This document shows positions 16,120-25,026 of a DNA stretch of 64,000 nucleotides, piece after piece; the first letter of the stretch is position 1, and each line of letters starts with the position of its first letter. Under the pieces are notes generated by a model. It saw only the letters and a list, made by a program, of their open reading frames with translations. It ran no database searches and was not told the origin of the DNA. The translations under genes and the position numbers were made by a program. Where the stretch lies: NCBI RefSeq assembly GCF_003627035.1, contig NZ_CP032626.1, positions 248,001 through 312,000 of the forward strand, given 5' to 3'. This DNA comes from Apilactobacillus bombintestini (GTDB lineage: Bacteria; Bacillota; Bacilli; Lactobacillales; Lactobacillaceae).

Positions 16120-16776
16120 ATGAAGAATACATTAGTAATCGGTGCCCACGGACATGTAGGGGTACAATTAGTAGAAAAATTAGGCCAAGACAATCACCAA
16201 GTTTTCGCCGGGGTTCGTAGTGAAAAACAATTTGATGAATATGCAGACATGAAAAATGTAAATCCTGTATTATTTGATCTAACTGCTTTACCTGAAGAAA
16301 TGGCAGAAGTATATCGTCAACGTGCTATTGACGAAGTAGTATTTTCTGCTGGTTCTGGTGGTGCTACTGGTGATGACCAAACTCTAATCATTGATCTAGA
16401 TGGTGCTATTAAGAGTATGGAAGCTGCTAAGATAGCAGGCGTTAAACGTTATGTAATGGTAAGTGCTATGGGAGCTGATGACCGTAAATTCTGGCCAGAA
16501 TCTGGTTTACATGGTTACTACATTGCTAAGCATTATGCCGATGAACATTTACGTCACAGTGATTTAGATTTCACTATCGTTCGTCCATCAGCATTAACTA
16601 ACGATGCCGAAACTTCCAAGGTAGATGTAGTAGAAAAACGTGGTAGTGATATGAGTATTCCTAGAGCTGACGTGGCTAACTTCGTAATGAACGTTTTAGA
16701 CCATGATGACAGCATTAATAAGGTTTACGAAATTACTGCTGGTGACCATGACATCGTGGATGCATTTGAAAATTAA
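16120..16776 (+). CDS. NAD(P)-binding Rossmann oxidoreductase (atypical SDR)
   Basis: Protein of 218 residues of the NAD(P)H-binding, NmrA-like atypical short-chain dehydrogenase group. The nucleotide motif is at the N-terminus (VIGAHGHVG, G-x-x-G-x-x-G), followed by VFAGVRSEKQ for the adenosine end, a VVFSAGSGG strand, KRYVMVSAMGAD, HGYYIAKHYADEHLRHSDLD and FTIVRPSALTND. The Tyr-x-x-x-Lys pair in YYIAKH is kept. Such proteins may be reductases or redox sensors; the substrate is unknown. AAAAGGAG precedes the ATG. A terminator follows before the ABC-F gene, so it is monocistronic. Confidence 0.82.
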   Translation: MKNTLVIGAHGHVGVQLVEKLGQDNHQVFAGVRSEKQFDEYADMKNVNPVLFDLTALPEEMAEVYRQRAIDEVVFSAGSGGATGDDQTLIIDLDGAIKSMEAAKIAGVKRYVMVSAMGADDRKFWPESGLHGYYIAKHYADEHLRHSDLDFTIVRPSALTNDAETSKVDVVEKRGSDMSIPRADVANFVMNVLDHDDSINKVYEITAGDHDIVDAFEN

Positions 16777-16840
16777 CTTGTATACATTTCGTGCATATGA
16801 TATGGTTATCTGAGTTATAAAGATGAATCAATAAAATTAA

Positions 16841-16880
16841 AACGCCCTTGATTCGAATATGAAACAAGGGCGCTTTTTCA
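16841..16880 (+). terminator. Terminator
   Basis: Stem CGCCCTTG / CAAGGGCG followed by CTTTTT. It overlaps a possible N-terminal extension of the ABC-F reading frame, which argues against that extension. Confidence 0.85.
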
Positions 16881-16906
16881 ACCTATTGATTAGATGGAGG
16901 TATGAA

Positions 16907-18529
16907 ATGATAACTGTAAGTAATATGGGATTACATTTTTCCGGTAAAAAATTATACGAAGGTGTCAATCTTAAATTCACTCCCGGTAACTGTTATGGAG
17001 TTATTGGGGCCAACGGTGCAGGTAAATCTACTTTTCTAAAACTATTAGAAGGTAAGTTAGAACCCACTAGCGGTAGTATCTCAATCGGTAAGAACGAACG
17101 AATCTCTAGTTTAAACCAAGATCACTATGGCTTCGAAGATTACGAAGTATTAGATACGGTTATTCAAGGTCACGAAAAACTATACAAGATTATGAAAGAA
17201 AAAGATGCTTTATACGCTAAAGCAGACTTTTCTGACGAAGATGGCGTTAGAGCTGCCGAATTAGAAAGTGAATTTGCTGAAATGGATGGTTGGAATGCCG
17301 AAGCCGATGCTTCTCAACTACTACAAAGTGTTGGTATTTCAGAAGATTTACATTACGAAAAAATGAGTGAACTAACTGAAGGTCAAAAAGTTAAGGTTTT
17401 ACTAGCCCAAGCTTTATTTGGTAACCCAGACATTTTACTATTAGACGAACCTACCAATGGTTTGGATAATCATACTATCGAATGGTTACAAGACTTCCTA
17501 GCTGACTACGAAAACATTGCCATTGTGGTATCTCATGATAGATACTTCTTAAACCAAGTATGTACTATGATGTGTGATGTGGACTTCAACAAGATTCAAC
17601 TATACGTAGGTAACTACGACTTTTGGTTGAAATCCAGTCAATTAGCTACTAAGATGCGCCAAGACGCTAATGCTAAGAAAGAAGACCAAATCAAAGAACT
17701 AAAAGAATTCATTGCGCGTTTCTCTGCCAATGCTTCTAAGTCCAAGCAAGCTACTTCTAGAAAGAAACAACTAGAAAAAATCACTCTAGATGATATTCAA
17801 CCATCATCTCGTAAATACCCATTCATCAAGTTCGAAAAAGAACGTGATTTAGGTAATGACTTATTATCTGTAAAGAACGTTTCTAAGTCCATTGATGGCA
17901 AGAAGATTTTAGATAACATTACTTTCACACTAAGACCAGGTGAAAAGACTGCTATCTTAAGTAGAAATGACGTGGCAACTACTACCTTAATGCAAATTCT
18001 AGCTGGTAAGTTAGAACCTGACACTGGGGAAGTAGTTTGGGGACAAACTACTCGTCGTAGTTACATGCCAAGAAACATCAATTCTGATTTCGAAGATGAT
18101 TCATTAACTATCATTGATTGGTTAAGACAATTCGCTTCTAAAGAAGAAAGTGATGACCCATTCCTACGTAGTTTCTTAGGTAGAATGCTATTCTCTGGTG
18201 ATAACATTCAAAAACAAATTAAAGTGTTATCCGGGGGAGAAAAGGTTCGTTGCATGTTATCTAAGATGATGCTACAAAAGGGTAACGTCTTATTACTAGA
18301 TGACCCTACTAACCACTTAGATATGGAATCCATTACCGCCTTAAACGACAGCTTAATTCCATTCGACGGTTCCATTGTCTTTACTTCTCATGACCGTGAA
18401 TTTGTACAAACTATTGCAGATCACATTATTGAAGTATCTGACAAAGGGATGGTACAACGTGCCGATACTAGTTACGATGACTTCTTAAAACATGAAGATA
18501 TTCAAAGACAAGTAAACGAATTATATTAA
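16907..18529 (+). CDS. ABC-F family ATPase, YbiT/YkpA type
   Basis: Soluble twin-ATPase protein of 540 residues, a ribosome-associated ABC-F factor and not a transporter. NBD1 is intact: GANGAGKST, a variant signature LTEGQKVKVLLAQAL, LLLDEPTNGLD and a switch His in VVSHDRYF. The linker carries RFSANASKSKQATSRKKQLE, typical of the YbiT/YkpA branch. NBD2 is changed: Walker A reads LSRNDVATTTLM without the Gly-Lys pair, and Walker B reads LLLDDPTNHLD with Asp in place of the catalytic Glu, although LSGGEK is kept. Related Lactobacillales proteins share this change as I recall. The ATG at 16907, six bases after GGAGG, is preferred to the longer frame from 16859, which runs through the upstream terminator. 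Confidence 0.87.
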   Translation: MITVSNMGLHFSGKKLYEGVNLKFTPGNCYGVIGANGAGKSTFLKLLEGKLEPTSGSISIGKNERISSLNQDHYGFEDYEVLDTVIQGHEKLYKIMKEKDALYAKADFSDEDGVRAAELESEFAEMDGWNAEADASQLLQSVGISEDLHYEKMSELTEGQKVKVLLAQALFGNPDILLLDEPTNGLDNHTIEWLQDFLADYENIAIVVSHDRYFLNQVCTMMCDVDFNKIQLYVGNYDFWLKSSQLATKMRQDANAKKEDQIKELKEFIARFSANASKSKQATSRKKQLEKITLDDIQPSSRKYPFIKFEKERDLGNDLLSVKNVSKSIDGKKILDNITFTLRPGEKTAILSRNDVATTTLMQILAGKLEPDTGEVVWGQTTRRSYMPRNINSDFEDDSLTIIDWLRQFASKEESDDPFLRSFLGRMLFSGDNIQKQIKVLSGGEKVRCMLSKMMLQKGNVLLLDDPTNHLDMESITALNDSLIPFDGSIVFTSHDREFVQTIADHIIEVSDKGMVQRADTSYDDFLKHEDIQRQVNELY

Positions 18530-18534
18530 TAAAA

Positions 18535-18570
18535 AAAGACACCATGTTTATTAACGTGGTGTCTTTTTTA
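18535..18570 (+). terminator. Terminator
   Basis: Stem GACACCA / TGGTGTC followed by TTTTTT, after the ABC-F gene. Confidence 0.85.
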
Positions 18571-18699
18571 ACATAAATATCAAAAATATTACTATAAGAT
18601 TAAAATTCATTTACAAGAAGCTTTTTTAATACTATTTTTGTGCAGTTTGTACTATATTATAAGTACGGCATTTAATAAATATGGATGGAGTGAACAAAC

Positions 18700-19851
18700 A
18701 TGAAAAAGATGTTATCATCTTTGGGATTGGTAATGCTTTTTGGTGCTACTGCTGTTGCACTTGGTGGACAACCTGCTAACGCGGAAACAACCAACCAAGA
18801 CAATCAAAAAACTGAACAACCTGCTCAACAATCTTCTGGTCAAAATAACAGCCAACAAGGTCAAACCAGCAATTCAGCTAATAATCAAAATAGCAGCAAC
18901 AATAACAACCAAAACAACAATAGCCAAAACCAACAACAACAACAATCAGACAACAAGTCTGATCAACAAAATCAACAACCAACTCCACAACCACAACCAA
19001 AGCCAGCCCCAGCTCCAGCTCCTAAGCCAGCTAAGCATATCGCACATGCTAGCTACCGCATTAGATCAGCTAGAAAATACAACGCACGTGTTATTAGATC
19101 AAACAACATGCGTTTATTCTCCAAAGCTTACAATCCTAGTGCAAAATACTTAGGTAAGCCTCAACTAAAAGGCCAATTGGTTCAAGTGATTAGAGTAGCA
19201 CGCTCACGCAAAACTAAACATTCTGTAAAGCGTACTTACTACCAAATCAGTTATCGTGGACAAATTAGAGGTTGGGTAAATGCTATTTATCTAAGAAAAA
19301 CTAGAGTATACGAAATTCCATTTACATACACTAGTCAACATTTCCCATTCAATGCCCCTAATGGATGTGAAGCTACTGCTTTGAAGATGGCTTTATCAGC
19401 TAAAAACGTTGGTTTAAACCAAGGGGTAGACGAATTCTTGCGAGTAATGCCTCGTTCTAGTTACGACTACAACGAAGGATTTGTGGGTAATCCATATGCC
19501 GTAAACCACACCGAACAAGATTGGACTATTTACCCTCGTGCTTTAGCTAGATTTGGTCGTCAATTTAGAAAGTACGTATACAACATCACTGGTGCTTCTA
19601 AGATGAAGATTATCCGTGAAGTTAGACATGGTAACCCAGTTATTGCCGCAACTGGATACCGTATGCGTAAAGCTACTGGTCATACTCTAGTAGTTGTTGG
19701 ATACAAGCATGGTTACTTCAAGATGGCCGATCCATCATCATGGAGAGGTACCTTCAAGCATGCTAACAACTTGCCTGTATTCTGGGTTTCAACTAGACAA
19801 TTCATGAGAATTTACAACCACGAAGGTCGTAAGGCTGTATTGGTTCACTAA
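18700..19851 (+). CDS. Secreted C39-family peptidase-like protein with SH3-like domain
   Basis: Exported protein of 383 residues. The signal peptide covers about residues 1-28 (ending PANA). Residues 30-112 are a low-complexity linker, first Gln/Asn/Ser-rich, then Pro-rich (PQPQPKPAPAPAPKP). Residues about 113-200 look like a GW/SH3-type wall-binding domain with RGWVNAIYLRK. Residues about 205-383 fit the C39_2 (YvpB-like) cysteine peptidase fold: PFTYTSQHFPF, Cys223 in NGCEATALKM, His328 in GHTLVVVGY, and Asp344 in MADPSSW. The likely role is peptide bond cleavage at the cell surface. The basic region around residues 119-200 is rich in Arg and Lys, as in the other secreted proteins of this window. 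AATATGGATGGAG precedes the ATG. It stands alone before a terminator. Confidence 0.8.
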   Translation: MKKMLSSLGLVMLFGATAVALGGQPANAETTNQDNQKTEQPAQQSSGQNNSQQGQTSNSANNQNSSNNNNQNNNSQNQQQQQSDNKSDQQNQQPTPQPQPKPAPAPAPKPAKHIAHASYRIRSARKYNARVIRSNNMRLFSKAYNPSAKYLGKPQLKGQLVQVIRVARSRKTKHSVKRTYYQISYRGQIRGWVNAIYLRKTRVYEIPFTYTSQHFPFNAPNGCEATALKMALSAKNVGLNQGVDEFLRVMPRSSYDYNEGFVGNPYAVNHTEQDWTIYPRALARFGRQFRKYVYNITGASKMKIIREVRHGNPVIAATGYRMRKATGHTLVVVGYKHGYFKMADPSSWRGTFKHANNLPVFWVSTRQFMRIYNHEGRKAVLVH

Positions 19852-19865
19852 TTCTTAAATAAAAA

Positions 19866-19897
19866 TAACGCACCTGAAAAGGTGCGCTATTTTTTTA
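19866..19897. terminator. Bidirectional terminator
   Basis: Stem CGCACC / GGTGCG with A- and T-tracts on the two sides, shared by the convergent C39 and pepF genes. Confidence 0.78.
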
Positions 19898-21700
19898 TAC
19901 ATATTTTTCGGTAAGTCGCATGAACTCATCGATATCTTTTTTAATTAATTTAACGCCGGCTTCCCAGAAATCAGGTTGCGTTAAGTCGACATTTAAGTGT
20001 TTTTTAGCTAAGTCTTCGGTAGACATATTTGCAGTATCACGTAATAACGCGATGTATTTATCTTCGAAGTTATCGGTCTTTTGTGCTTGCGCATAAATTC
20101 CTAAACTAAATAAATAACCGAAAGTATATGGAAAGTTGTAGAAAGGTACGTCATCAAAGTAGAAATGCATCTTGCTAGCCCAGAAGTGTGGAGAGTAGAT
20201 GTCTAAGGAATTATCGAAGGCATCTTTTTGCGCTTGCAACATTAGTTCGTTGATTTGACGAGCAGTTAAAGTACCGTTTTTACGTTTTTCATAATAACGA
20301 GTTTCGAATAGATAACGAGCATGAATATTTAAAAACATAGCAATAGGATTATCCATTTTATCGTTTAATAAACTGATTTTTTCTTCATCGGAAGTAGCTT
20401 CTTTTACGTTAGCATCTGCAACGATTAACTCACCTAAAGTAGAAGCAGTTTCGGCAACGTTCATAGCGTAATCTTGACGGAAATAAGGTAAATCCGTCAT
20501 AACACTACTATGAAAGGCGTGGCCTAATTCATGCGCGATAGTGGCAGCATCGTTAGGTGAACCAGTGAAAGTTAGAAAGATTCTAGCTTCGCCGGTTTCT
20601 GGTAAGTCTTGCATATAGCCACCAGGTTCTTTGCCAGGACGGTTTTCAGCTTCAATCCATCTATTTTCAAAAGCTCGTTTAGCTAATTGCGCCATCTTAG
20701 GAGAGAACTTCTTAAATTGTTGCATAATAAATTCGGCAGATTGATCATAAGTAATCTTGTCGCGTTTAGTATTAGATAAATGCAACGGCGCTTCTACATC
20801 TTGCCAACCAATGGTATCTTTGCCCATTAGTTTAGCTTTACGTTGTAGATACTTAATCATTAAGCTTTTATTTTCATCGACGACTTGCCACATAGTGTCT
20901 AAAGTTTGCTTAGACATGCGGTTTAAAGCTAATGGATAAGTTAACACATCGTCGATATGATGCACTTGATAATCGGTTAGTCGACTACCAGATAAGTGAT
21001 TTAAAGTATCGGCGAATAAGTTTTGTTTTTCACCCCAAGCTTTTTCCCAGGCAGGCATTAAATCACGACGATAATTAGGATCGTCATTACCTAGAATTTC
21101 GTTGTCAGCTTGTCCGGCAGATAAAGTAATGGGGTTGCCATCTTTATCATGGAAGGGAACTTTAACGGAAGCTACTAGAGTATTGTAATGACTAGACCAA
21201 CCACTTAAGCCGTCTAATTGCATTTTACTAATTAGCGCTTCTTGTTCATCACTTAATAGATGTTTCCCGAAGTCACGACTTTCTTTTAGTGAAAAAGCGA
21301 TAGTTTGTAAGTCGGGTAAAGCAATCAATTTAGCAAAAGTATCATCATCGAGTGCTACTAGCTTCTTTTGTAATAATTGTTCAGCTTGAGAAGCCTGCAT
21401 ATCCAAAGCTTGGATTTTATCCATCAATGGTGGTATTTCATCGTCATGAATATTGTCGGAATATTTACCATTTACATACATGCCGGCTTGCACTAAAGCA
21501 GCTTTAATTTTTTGAATAAATTCTACTAAAGCAATGAAATTGGTATATTCAGGCGCATCATCTTGCCAATCATAGTCATGAATGGTGTCGCGAAATACTT
21601 GAATAGAATGTTGAATAGTATCGATTTTATTAGTAAGGGCTTTGCCATGAATTCCACCGGGAAAGATGGAATCTAAGTCCCAATTTAGTGAATATTTCAT
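19895..21700 (-). CDS. pepF: Oligoendopeptidase F (M3B zinc metallopeptidase)
   Basis: Cytoplasmic zinc peptidase of 601 residues that cuts imported oligopeptides, the normal length for PepF. The zinc motif HELGH is at residues 390-394 in ATIAHELGHAFHSSVM, and the third ligand Glu is probably in the downstream NVAETASTLGE helix. The C-terminal NFPYTFGYLFSLGIYAQ segment is typical for M3 family substrate binding. AGGAGGT precedes the ATG. It would act on the peptides brought in by the Opp system encoded at 52.3-58 kb. The gene is monocistronic and its terminator is shared with the convergent secreted peptidase-like gene. Confidence 0.93.
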   Translation of the reverse strand: MKYSLNWDLDSIFPGGIHGKALTNKIDTIQHSIQVFRDTIHDYDWQDDAPEYTNFIALVEFIQKIKAALVQAGMYVNGKYSDNIHDDEIPPLMDKIQALDMQASQAEQLLQKKLVALDDDTFAKLIALPDLQTIAFSLKESRDFGKHLLSDEQEALISKMQLDGLSGWSSHYNTLVASVKVPFHDKDGNPITLSAGQADNEILGNDDPNYRRDLMPAWEKAWGEKQNLFADTLNHLSGSRLTDYQVHHIDDVLTYPLALNRMSKQTLDTMWQVVDENKSLMIKYLQRKAKLMGKDTIGWQDVEAPLHLSNTKRDKITYDQSAEFIMQQFKKFSPKMAQLAKRAFENRWIEAENRPGKEPGGYMQDLPETGEARIFLTFTGSPNDAATIAHELGHAFHSSVMTDLPYFRQDYAMNVAETASTLGELIVADANVKEATSDEEKISLLNDKMDNPIAMFLNIHARYLFETRYYEKRKNGTLTARQINELMLQAQKDAFDNSLDIYSPHFWASKMHFYFDDVPFYNFPYTFGYLFSLGIYAQAQKTDNFEDKYIALLRDTANMSTEDLAKKHLNVDLTQPDFWEAGVKLIKKDIDEFMRLTEKYV

Positions 21701-21756
21701 AAGGACCTCCTAGTTGCGAATTTAAGTCATTATAGCAGAGTTTATGTTAAAAGCGA

Positions 21757-21787
21757 CGAAAAAAGACCTCTATCTAGAGGCCTTTTA
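21757..21787 (-). terminator. Terminator
   Basis: Minus-strand stem AAAAGGCCTC / GACCTC-type hairpin (one A-C mismatch) followed by a six-T run, closing the DUF2075 gene. Confidence 0.75.
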
Positions 21788-22999
21788 TTATAGTCGACGG
21801 TAATTGTCTAACAGACGTTTTCTTAACTCTTCATTGTGTGCGAAAATGTATAATCCTTTTACTCCACGTTTCATTAAAACGTTGGCGGAATTTAATACTA
21901 ACGCTTGTTTGATTTTAGCAAATTCTTTAGGATCCGTAATATCTTTACGTTTCTTCAAGGATTCTACATCGGTGAATTTATCTAAGTTAACTTTAACTTG
22001 GTCACCATCTAGGTAGACAGGAGGGCCTAAGATAACTCCCACATAGTTTAAATCGAATCCTTGGCAAGTAAACATGGAACCGACTTCGCCGATAGTTTCA
22101 GGAATTTCTGCCCAAGGAGTTTGGGTGTAATTATATTGATCCCAAGGCATTTTGAAATCAGGTTCTAATACATAATGCTTACCACCATCTAAAGTAGATG
22201 GGTAACCGGAAGTAGAAACAATACGGCTTAAACCGTATTTATTATTTTTAGCTACGATAGCTTTACGCATTTCTTCGGCATTATCGAAGACACGAAAATC
22301 ATAGTTTTCTTTAGCATCTGCCGGCATATCGGTTAAAGTACCGTCGGTGAAAGTATTAATCCATTTTACTAAGTCATCGTTAGCGGTCATTCTAAATTGA
22401 TGAGTTAGGTGATATTCACCGTTAGTGTAGGAATCGATGATGTTATGTAATCGTTCAAGGTTCCAGAATGACTTAGTACGTAATACTTGGCGGTGGTCAA
22501 ATACCAAGACGGTAATTTGTGAACGTTTAATAATTTCGGCTAGTTGATTATCATAGTAGAAATTATTGTAGTGATCACCGCGAGAAAGTAATAGGTGGGC
22601 TTCATCTATGATAGTAATATCGACGGGTTTAGGATTTTTATCATATTGGTTGATAAAAGAAGTAGGACGGTTAAAGTTCTTCTTTAACACGTGGGCTTGT
22701 GACCCCGCCATTTTCTTATATACTTTGAGGATTTCGGGATGATTTACCAAAAAGTAATTGTTGCTTTGATAAAGGGGATTATCTTTATCATGGGCCATTT
22801 GTTGTAAATCAAAGAATAATTTACTTAAAATAACCGACTTACCAGTTCCGGCATCACCATAAATAGTAAAGACGGCATGTTGATCATCATGTAAGTGATC
22901 AATAGCGAATTTTTTAATCTTTTCGACTAAGTGAGCTTGTTCGTCGGTAAGTTGTTTAGTAGGGGCCAGTTTTTCATCGGCCGCATTCATATCTGACAT
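21788..22999 (-). CDS. DUF2075 P-loop ATPase/helicase-like protein
   Basis: Soluble ATPase of 403 residues with the DUF2075 (Schlafen-related superfamily 1 helicase-like) core. Walker A is TIYGDAGTGKSVILSKL (about residues 46-62), Walker B is ITIIDEAHLLLS (about 148-159), a sensor-like VLVFDHRQVLR follows, and the Q/R motif LTHQFRM is present. The C-terminal part has GEVGSMFTCQGFDLNYVGVI, which matches helicase motif V-like sequences, and NVLMKRGVKGLYIFAHNEEL with the motif VI Arg. The role in vivo is unknown; proposed nucleic acid remodelling is inference. It sits alone between pgcA and pepF with a terminator on either side, so no partner is suggested by context. Confidence 0.83.
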   Translation of the reverse strand: MSDMNAADEKLAPTKQLTDEQAHLVEKIKKFAIDHLHDDQHAVFTIYGDAGTGKSVILSKLFFDLQQMAHDKDNPLYQSNNYFLVNHPEILKVYKKMAGSQAHVLKKNFNRPTSFINQYDKNPKPVDITIIDEAHLLLSRGDHYNNFYYDNQLAEIIKRSQITVLVFDHRQVLRTKSFWNLERLHNIIDSYTNGEYHLTHQFRMTANDDLVKWINTFTDGTLTDMPADAKENYDFRVFDNAEEMRKAIVAKNNKYGLSRIVSTSGYPSTLDGGKHYVLEPDFKMPWDQYNYTQTPWAEIPETIGEVGSMFTCQGFDLNYVGVILGPPVYLDGDQVKVNLDKFTDVESLKKRKDITDPKEFAKIKQALVLNSANVLMKRGVKGLYIFAHNEELRKRLLDNYRRL

Positions 23000-23045
23000 A
23001 CAGACTATGCTCCTTTTTTAAATTAAGTACTTTCTATTTTAGCAT

Positions 23046-23080
23046 TAAAAAAGAGTTAGTAATAATAATTACTAACTCTT
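23046..23080 (-). terminator. Terminator
   Basis: Perfect 13-bp stem AAGAGTTAGTAAT / ATTACTAACTCTT followed on the minus strand by TTTTTT, after phosphoglucomutase. Confidence 0.9.
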
Positions 23081-23099
23081 GTGTGAGATGTATATAAAA

Positions 23100-24833
23100 T
23101 TAAACTAGTTTTTCAATTAGTTCGTTAACGGCTTTGATGTAACTATCTAAGCGTTGGTTAACAGTTTCTTGGGTATCGTCTTCAGTACCGATGTAGAACT
23201 TAATCTTAGGTTCAGTACCAGAAGGACGAATAGCTAACCAAGTACCATCAGCTAACCAGTACTTCAATACGTTGGACTTAGGTAAGTTGATAGTTTCTTT
23301 AGAACCATCAGCGCTAGTCTTTTCGGAAGTGCTGAAGTCTTCTAGAGTAACTACGTCTTGACCATTGAATGACTTCATAGGATTCTTACGTAATTCATCC
23401 ATCATAGCAGCCATCTTGTCTTTACCAGATAGGCCATTGAAGTATTTAGAAATAGTCTTTTCTTCGTGGTAACCATACTTCTTGTAGATGCTTTGTAGAC
23501 CATCGTATAAGGTTTGACCCTTATCTTTGTAGTAAGCAGCTACTTCAGCAAGTAAAGCAGTGGATTGAATAGCATCCTTATCACGAACGAAAGGTTTAAT
23601 TAAGTAACCGAAACTTTCTTCAAAACCAAATAGGAAAGTGTGGTCATGGTTTTCTTCAAAGTTCTTGATCTTTTCAGCGATGTATTTGAAACCAGTTAAA
23701 ACGTTTTGCATTTCTACACCGTAGTTATTAGCAATCTTAGTAGCTAATTCGGTAGAAACGATGGATTTAACTACTGTACCATCAGCTGGTAATTCACCGG
23801 CGTTCTTCTTAGCAGTTAGAATGTAATCTAATAAGACGGAAGCAATTTGGTTTCCAGTCATTAATTCGTAACTACCATCAGGTTGACGAACAGCGGCACC
23901 TAGACGGTCAGCGTCAGGGTCAGTGGCGATTAATACATCAGCGTTTTCTTGTTTACCTAGTTTGATAGCATAGTTAAATGCTTCTGGGAATTCTGGGTTA
24001 GGAAAGTCTACAGTTGGAAATTCTGGATCGGCAATAGCTTGTTCCTTAACTAATGAGTAGTTGGCAAAACCAACATTGTTTAAGGCACGACGACCGATAA
24101 CTTTACCAGTTCCGTGAAGTGGGGTGTAGACGAATTTTAGATCCTTACCTACTTTTTGGATTAATTCATGATTGATGTTTACGGATTTAATGTTGTCTAA
24201 GTATTCAGCATCTACGTCTTCACCAATTACAGTTAGTAATTTTTGTTTACGTAAATCAGCTACATCAGCAACTTTAATAGCGAAAACATCGTCAGCTTTA
24301 CGAACATAATCAGTAATCATGTCGGAAGCATGAGGTGGCATTTGTCCACCGTCTTCACCGTAAATCTTGTATCCGTTGTATTGCATAGGGTTGTGACTGG
24401 CAGTAATCATAATACCAGCGAAAGTGTGCAAATGACGAATAGCAAATGACAATTCGGGAGTAGGGCGAATATCATCAAATACGAATGACTTGATGTTATG
24501 TTGTCCTAATACGCGAGCTGCTTCATAAGCAAATTCTTTAGAATGGTAACGAGAATCAAAACTAATGGCCACGCCACGACGCTTTTGTTCATCATCTAAA
24601 GTATCCATGTATGAAGCAAGACCTTCAGTAGCTTGACGAACAGTGTATATGTTCATGCGATTGATTCCGGCACCTAAAAGGCCACGCATACCGGCAGTAC
24701 CAAATGACATGTTAGTTCCGAATGAATCGTTAATTTCATCTTGGTTATTAGCGATTGCGGCTAAATCATGTTGTACTGATTCGTTTAGATTGGGTTGATT
24801 TACCCAAGTTTGATAAAGCTTTTGTGCATCCAT
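23100..24833 (-). CDS. pgcA: alpha-Phosphoglucomutase/phosphomannomutase (PgcA type)
   Basis: Cytoplasmic enzyme of 577 residues that interconverts alpha-glucose-1-phosphate and glucose-6-phosphate. The phosphoserine loop ITASHNP places the active Ser at 146, the metal loop is DPDADRLG, the sugar loop is GFEESFGY, and the phosphate-binding loop RPSGTEPKIKFY is near the C-terminus. The length fits PgcA of Firmicutes. It supplies glucose-1-phosphate for UDP-glucose, teichoic acid and glycolipid synthesis, and so links to galE at 36.4 kb. It does not replace the beta-specific mutase at 62.8 kb, which uses the other anomer. GGAG precedes the ATG; the gene is monocistronic and codon use suggests high expression. 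Confidence 0.94.
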   Translation of the reverse strand: MDAQKLYQTWVNQPNLNESVQHDLAAIANNQDEINDSFGTNMSFGTAGMRGLLGAGINRMNIYTVRQATEGLASYMDTLDDEQKRRGVAISFDSRYHSKEFAYEAARVLGQHNIKSFVFDDIRPTPELSFAIRHLHTFAGIMITASHNPMQYNGYKIYGEDGGQMPPHASDMITDYVRKADDVFAIKVADVADLRKQKLLTVIGEDVDAEYLDNIKSVNINHELIQKVGKDLKFVYTPLHGTGKVIGRRALNNVGFANYSLVKEQAIADPEFPTVDFPNPEFPEAFNYAIKLGKQENADVLIATDPDADRLGAAVRQPDGSYELMTGNQIASVLLDYILTAKKNAGELPADGTVVKSIVSTELATKIANNYGVEMQNVLTGFKYIAEKIKNFEENHDHTFLFGFEESFGYLIKPFVRDKDAIQSTALLAEVAAYYKDKGQTLYDGLQSIYKKYGYHEEKTISKYFNGLSGKDKMAAMMDELRKNPMKSFNGQDVVTLEDFSTSEKTSADGSKETINLPKSNVLKYWLADGTWLAIRPSGTEPKIKFYIGTEDDTQETVNQRLDSYIKAVNELIEKLV

Positions 24834-24980
24834 TTTAATGTCTCCAATAAAAATATTTAAATACTAGAATAAGTATAGTTAACCAAACGCGGTTAGTCAA
24901 TTTTTGGGGCTATTTGTAACATAAATAATGGGTAAGATTTGGAGTCAATATAATTGAAACTAAACAAATGTATATGTTAG

Positions 24981-25000
24981 TTTACTTGTAAACCGTAAGT
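24981..25000 (+). promoter_or_regulatory. Palindromic operator before the second nitroreductase
   Basis: TTTACTT and GTAAGT separated by seven bases match the site at 10172-10191 in 14 of 20 positions, including all arm positions, with the same spacing. It lies about 27 bases before the start codon. Confidence 0.55.
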
Positions 25001-25026
25001 AATCAACAAAAAAGGAGATTGTGGAT

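Noticed and set aside
18740-19153. 137-codon frame rich in Asn, Leu and Thr inside the C39 gene
   Set aside because: It is the shifted frame of the Gln/Asn-rich linker and has no ribosome site.
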